Below, piece after piece: positions 60,320 through 64,000 of a stretch of 64,000 bases of DNA (its first letter is position 1; each line of letters starts with the position of its first letter). Under the pieces are notes generated by a model. The model ran no database searches. It saw only the letters and a list, made by a program, of their open reading frames with translations, and was not told the DNA's origin. Origin of the DNA: Salinarchaeum sp. Harcht-Bsk1 (GTDB lineage Archaea; Halobacteriota; Halobacteria; Halobacteriales; Salinarchaeaceae); the NCBI RefSeq assembly GCF_000403645.1, contig NC_021313.1, positions 3,057,014 to 3,121,013 of the forward strand. Reading direction: 5' to 3'. The position numbers and the translations under genes are program-made.

Positions 60320-60862
60320 TCAGAGCAGATACTCGTCGAGTGCCTCCCGACAGGCGGGACAGAAGGACTCCGACGTCTCGTCGAGTTCCGACACGCTCGG
60401 GGTGTACTGATGCACGCAGTCGCTCCAGTCGGTCGGATCGCCGACACAGTGGTCCACGAGGTACATCGTCGCGACGAGGTGGAGTGCCTCTTTGCGGAGG
60501 CGCTCCCGGAATCGTTGCCGATCACGCGTCTCGAGGCGGTTCGTCGAGAGGACGAGCGTCGAGCCTGGCAGCCGATTGACGCCGAGGATGTGCTCGCGGC
60601 CGTCGGCGAGGAGGTCGGCGTCGGTGACGGCGACCGTGGGCCCGGCTGTCGCTACGTCGTCGATTTCGTCGAGCAGGCTCTCCACGTCGTACTGTTCGCG
60701 AATTCCACCAGCGTCCGCGACGGGGAGTTCCAGGGGCTGTCGCTGGGTCATGGTGAGGTCGAACGTCCGTTCGATCGCCTGCTGGACTTCCACGACCGCG
60801 AACGGCTCCACGTCGCCGACGGGGAGCACTTCGGGATCGCCGTCGCGTTCTGGTGGAGCCAC
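60320..60862 (-). CDS. Archaemetzincin homologue without the catalytic HExxH motif
   Basis: A 180-residue protein from GTG 60862. Its plan follows archaemetzincins: VLPVGDVEPFAVVEVQQAI, VTDADLLADGREHILGVNR, VLSTNRLETRD, RERLRKEALH and the C-terminal structural cysteines (DHC, DCVHQY, CPACREA). Where active relatives have HExxHxxGxxHC, this reads HLVATMYLVDHC. The first and third His and the Cys stay, but the catalytic Glu and the second His are gone. Peptidase activity is therefore unlikely. Confidence 0.72.
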   Translation of the reverse strand: MAPPERDGDPEVLPVGDVEPFAVVEVQQAIERTFDLTMTQRQPLELPVADAGGIREQYDVESLLDEIDDVATAGPTVAVTDADLLADGREHILGVNRLPGSTLVLSTNRLETRDRQRFRERLRKEALHLVATMYLVDHCVGDPTDWSDCVHQYTPSVSELDETSESFCPACREALDEYLL

Positions 60863-61012
60863 GCGTACGTTGGTCGTGGACGCTCGCCGTCCTATGTGTT
60901 GTGGGCGAACTCACTCCGCCACCCGTCCTCTTCCGTGCACTTCTGCACCCTTCTGTTGCCCTGCCTCTCCGCGACGGACAGCCTTTTCTCGGCGACCGAT
61001 CGACTCCCTCCC

Positions 61013-61939
61013 ATGCCGCCCGCTATCGAAACCGAGCGCCTGGTAAAGCAGTACGGCGACCTCCGGGCGCTCGACGAAGTCTCTCTGCGCGTCGAGGACG
61101 GCGAGTTCTTCGGCTTGCTCGGCCCCAACGGCGCGGGGAAGACGACCTTTATCAGCATTCTCGTGGGCCTCGTCCGATTGAGCGGTGGGTCCGCTCGCGT
61201 GTTCGGGCACGACGTCGTCGACGACTATCGCGAGGCCAGGGACGCGATCGGAATCGCACCCCAGGAGTTCAACGTCGACCGGTTCTTTCCGATCAAGGAG
61301 GTGCTCATGCACAAGGCCGGCTACCACGGCATCCCGCACGACGCGGCCGAACGCCGTGCCGAGGAAGTGCTCCGGACCGTGGGCATCTACGAGAAGCGCG
61401 ACCAGCGCTTCGACTGGCTCTCCGGTGGGATGAAGCGCCGCCTCCTCCTGGCTCGCGCGCTCGTCACCGATCCGGATCTGCTGATTCTCGACGAGCCGAC
61501 GGCCGGCGTCGACGTCGAACTCCGCCACGACCTCTGGGAGATCGTGAGCGATCTCAACGACGCGGGGACCACCGTCCTGCTCACCACGCACTACATCGAG
61601 GAGGCCGAGCGCCTCTGCGATCGAGTCGCGATCCTGGACCACGGCTCCGTCGTGACGGTGGAGACGCCCGAGCAACTGATGGATCGCGGCACGGACACGA
61701 TTTACGTCACGCTCGATGCCGAACCCGACGCGCCACCCGCACTCGACGGGTACGTGATCGACTCGTGGATCGACGCTGGCCGCCTCGCCGTGCAAGTGCG
61801 GGATGGCGGCGGCACGGCACCGCGGTTGCTCCGAGACTTGCACGCTGCGGGCCACGACGTGGTGGATCTCGAAATCGCCCGTACGTCTCTCGAAGACGTG
61901 TTCGTCGATCTCACGGAACGGACTGGAGGTGTCGCCTGA
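61013..61939 (+). CDS. ABC-2 type exporter, ATP-binding subunit (DrrA-like)
   Basis: A 308-residue ATPase. Walker A GPNGAGKTTF (about 39-48), Q-loop GIAPQEFNVD, signature LSGGMKRRL, Walker B LLILDEPTAGVDV and the H-loop TTHYIEE. Closest in pattern to daunorubicin-type exporters and its partner at 61995 is a matching permease. The ATG at 61013 starts MPPAIETERLV; the frame upstream is not protein-like. Substrate unknown. Confidence 0.93.
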   Translation: MPPAIETERLVKQYGDLRALDEVSLRVEDGEFFGLLGPNGAGKTTFISILVGLVRLSGGSARVFGHDVVDDYREARDAIGIAPQEFNVDRFFPIKEVLMHKAGYHGIPHDAAERRAEEVLRTVGIYEKRDQRFDWLSGGMKRRLLLARALVTDPDLLILDEPTAGVDVELRHDLWEIVSDLNDAGTTVLLTTHYIEEAERLCDRVAILDHGSVVTVETPEQLMDRGTDTIYVTLDAEPDAPPALDGYVIDSWIDAGRLAVQVRDGGGTAPRLLRDLHAAGHDVVDLEIARTSLEDVFVDLTERTGGVA

Positions 61940-61995
61940 TGGAGCTGCACGCTGGAGTGTGCACCGTCGGCTCCGGCGTCGGGGGTGATCGCTGA
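61939..61995 (+). CDS. 18-aa coupled micro-ORF between ATPase and permease
   Basis: ATG 61939 overlaps the ATPase stop by one nucleotide (TGATG) and its own stop overlaps the permease ATG in the same way. It translates to MELHAGVCTVGSGVGGDR. It is likely a ribosome hand-over device rather than a functional peptide. Confidence 0.45.
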   Translation: MELHAGVCTVGSGVGGDR

Positions 61996-62756
61996 TGTGG
62001 TCCGTCGGCGGTCGCACGCTGTTCAAGCGGGAGGTCCAGCGGTTCGTGCGCCGGCCCAAGAACACTTTCATGCCGCCGGCAATCACGAATGTGCTCTACT
62101 TCGCGGTGTTCGGGGTGGTACTCGGCGGTCGGATCGACGAGATCGCTGGCTTTCCCTACATCCAGTTCATCCTGCCAGGTCTGATCGTGCTCGGGGCCAT
62201 CTCGAACGCCTTCGAGAACGCCTCCTTCTCGATCTTCCACGGCCGGTGGAACGAGTACATCGACGAGCCACTCACGTCGCCGCTGTCCTACACCGAAATC
62301 GTCGCGGCGTACGTCGGTGCGAGCGCGCTCCGCGGATTGCTCGTCGGCATCATCATTGCCGGCGTCGGTCGACTGTTCGCTCCGATCTCGGTACGCCACG
62401 GTGCGGTGCTCGTGGTGACCATGGTCGTCATCTGCGTGCTCTTCGCAGGCCTCGGGATGATCGGTGGGCTGTTCGCACGGGACTTCGACGACCTCACGGT
62501 CATGAACCAGTTCATTCTCCGGCCGCTCGTGTTCTTCGGGGCCGTCTTCTACTCGCTCGACGTGCTACCCGACCTCTGGCGAACGGTCTCGTTGCTCAAC
62601 CCGATGGTCTACATGGTGGATACGATCCGGTACGGGCTGCTGGGCTACTCGGATCTCACGCCTGCCGTCTCCGTCGTCGTGCTGGTCGGCGTGACGAGCG
62701 CCGTACTGACTATCGACGTACTTCTCGTCAGGAGAGGCGTGGGTCTGACGGATTGA
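61995..62756 (+). CDS. ABC-2 type permease (DrrB-like)
   Basis: A 253-residue protein with six membrane helices. The N-terminal FKREVQRFVRRPKNTFMPPA and the later FARDFDDLTVMNQFILRPLVF … FYSLDVLPDLWR, MVYMVDTIRYG are the ABC-2/DrrB blocks. It forms an exporter with the ATPase upstream. Substrate unknown. Confidence 0.92.
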   Translation: MWSVGGRTLFKREVQRFVRRPKNTFMPPAITNVLYFAVFGVVLGGRIDEIAGFPYIQFILPGLIVLGAISNAFENASFSIFHGRWNEYIDEPLTSPLSYTEIVAAYVGASALRGLLVGIIIAGVGRLFAPISVRHGAVLVVTMVVICVLFAGLGMIGGLFARDFDDLTVMNQFILRPLVFFGAVFYSLDVLPDLWRTVSLLNPMVYMVDTIRYGLLGYSDLTPAVSVVVLVGVTSAVLTIDVLLVRRGVGLTD

Positions 62757-62847
62757 CACCGGTCGATCAGTGCCGACCATGGCGTACGCTCACTGCCCCG
62801 GACTCACTGCGCACTGGATATTTGGCCGCTGCGCCCGTTAACTCCGT

Positions 62848-64000
62848 ATGGACCTCCTCGAGGAGTCGATCGTCCCCGAGCACGCCCGCCCCGTCAAGCA
62901 GGAAGCGCGGAGCTTTGCCGAGGAACACGTCGAACCGAACGCCGAGGTGTGCTTTCGCGAGGCCGAGTACCCGTGGGACGTCCTCGAAGCCGCACGCGAC
63001 GCGAACCTGATCGCACAGGATATTCCCGAGGAGTACGGCGGCCGGGGACTCTCGCTGACGGAGGTGCTCGCCATCGCGGAAGAGTTTTTCCGTGCCGACG
63101 CGGGAATCGCACTGACGCTCCAGCTCGCGAGCTTCGGCGCCGAACTCGTGATGGAGTACGGAAGTGAGGAGCAAAAGGAGACGTACCTCCGCCCCGTCGC
63201 GGAGGGCGACCAGCTAACGGGGCTCGCGGTGTCGGAGCCGGAGACCGGGAGCGACCTCGCCGGCATGCAGACCCGCGCAGAATTCGATGACGACGGAGCG
63301 GACGGCGAGGGCGAATGGGTGCTGAACGGTGAGAAGTACTGGATCGGCAACGGCGTCGAAGCGGATTGGCTCACCGTGTACGCACGCACAGGCGACGACG
63401 AGACGAATCGCTACGGCAACCACACCTGCTTCGTCGTCCCGACCGACGCCGACGGCTACCACGCCGAACACATTCCCGAGAAGATGGGGATGCGTGCCTC
63501 GAAGCAGGCCCACGTCGTCTTCGACGACTGCCGGATTCCCGCCGACAACGTGATCGGCACCGAGGGCGCTGGCTTCTGGATGCTCGCGGAGTTCTTCAAT
63601 CACGGCCGGATCGTCGTTGCCGGCCACGGACTCGGCCTCGCGGCTGCAGCGATCGAGGAGGCGTGGTCGTTCACCCACGATCGCGAGGAGTTCGGCCGGT
63701 CGATCAGCGACTTCCAGTCGGTGCAGCACGGTCTGGCGGACATGCGAATGGACTTCGAGAGCGCTCGTGCACTCACGTGGCGTGCCGCTGCAAAGGTCGA
63801 GGCCGGGGAGCGGCCAGGGTTCTGGGCGGCGATGGCGAAGACCGTCGCCACGGAGGCGGCGACGAACTGTGCGGAGCGGGGGATGCAGTTCCACGGTGGC
63901 CGGTCGATCCTCTCGGATCGTCGCATCGCAAGGGTGTACCGGGACGTTCGCATTCCGGTCATCTACGAGGGTGCGAACGAGATCCAGCGCAATCTGGTCT
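62848..64000 (+). CDS. Acyl-CoA dehydrogenase (truncated by window end)
   Basis: The first 384 residues of an FAD-dependent acyl-CoA dehydrogenase, which normally has about 380-400. N-terminal helical part, the FAD/substrate loop GLAVSEPETGSDLAGMQTRA, WVLNGEKYWIGNG, KMGMRASKQAHVVFDD and the C-terminal GRIVVAGHGLGLAAAAIEEA. The catalytic-base region is in RDVRIPVIYEGANEIQRNLV near the cut, where Glu of YEGANE is the usual base. Beta-oxidation is the likely role. The last few codons lie outside. Confidence 0.92.
   Translation, partial: MDLLEESIVPEHARPVKQEARSFAEEHVEPNAEVCFREAEYPWDVLEAARDANLIAQDIPEEYGGRGLSLTEVLAIAEEFFRADAGIALTLQLASFGAELVMEYGSEEQKETYLRPVAEGDQLTGLAVSEPETGSDLAGMQTRAEFDDDGADGEGEWVLNGEKYWIGNGVEADWLTVYARTGDDETNRYGNHTCFVVPTDADGYHAEHIPEKMGMRASKQAHVVFDDCRIPADNVIGTEGAGFWMLAEFFNHGRIVVAGHGLGLAAAAIEEAWSFTHDREEFGRSISDFQSVQHGLADMRMDFESARALTWRAAAKVEAGERPGFWAAMAKTVATEAATNCAERGMQFHGGRSILSDRRIARVYRDVRIPVIYEGANEIQRNLV

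Noticed and set aside
60410-61012. In-frame 5' extension of the DrrA-like ATPase
   Set aside because: It runs antisense to the archaemetzincin-like gene and has no ABC motif; the ATPase is complete from 61013.

Overview
The window reads as chromosomal DNA of a halophilic archaeon (class Halobacteria). GC is high, the proteins are very acidic, GTG starts and 1-4 nt stop/start overlaps are common, many genes have a TATA-like box 25-35 nt before the start codon (leaderless transcripts), and several small families are haloarchaeal (DUF7331-, DUF5794- and DUF5795-like). The genus cannot be told from the sequence alone.

Left chromosomal part (1-31055): mostly housekeeping and metabolic genes. These include a PLP aminotransferase, a UbiA-type prenyltransferase, tryptophanase, a radical SAM protein, a flavin oxidoreductase, cyclophilin, a corrinoid-binding protein, M32 and M20 peptidases and a RecA-fold ATPase. 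A tandem pair follows in which an apparently active trypsin-like protease precedes a paralogue lacking two catalytic residues. Next come a zinc alcohol dehydrogenase, a formate/nitrite-type channel, tRNA-Pro with a scrambled partial copy beside it, the divergent tRNA T-loop modification pair trmY/pus10, a CDF exporter, an acyltransferase, an aldo/keto reductase and an AsnC-TRASH regulator. A cluster of small zinc-ribbon and cupin proteins ends this part.

Integrated element (31214-45795): an intron-containing tRNA-Trp gene carries the left end of a 14.6-kb provirus. A 14-bp direct repeat of the tRNA 3' end lies just behind a tyrosine integrase at the right end. The rightward left arm has small zinc-finger genes and a winged-helix protein. 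A palindromic, origin-like intergenic region separates it from a leftward block with low-GC accessory genes, a PD-(D/E)XK-like nuclease and a virion cassette: small multi-TM protein, anchored secreted protein, large Tat-exported spike-like protein, further membrane proteins and a packaging-type ATPase. The order matches the pleolipovirus core (VP3-VP4-ORF6-ORF7-VP8). The right arm holds an AbrB-like protein, a short tyrosine recombinase, a winged-helix repressor and a chain of tiny coupled ORFs ending in the integrase. Directly beyond it (45796-about 47560) lies a decayed relative with an AbrB-like gene whose ATG is now ATA and a recombinase broken by stops and frameshifts.

Right chromosomal part (47566-64000): a rhomboid protease, a SnoaL-like protein, a DoxX-like membrane protein, two PAS histidine kinases and two ABC-2 type exporters whose genes are joined by coupled micro-ORFs. 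A membrane-protein pseudogene, a Rieske protein, acyl-CoA synthetase, an O-methyltransferase, an archaemetzincin homologue that has lost its catalytic motif and a truncated acyl-CoA dehydrogenase complete it. All function calls come from reading motifs; no database search was run.
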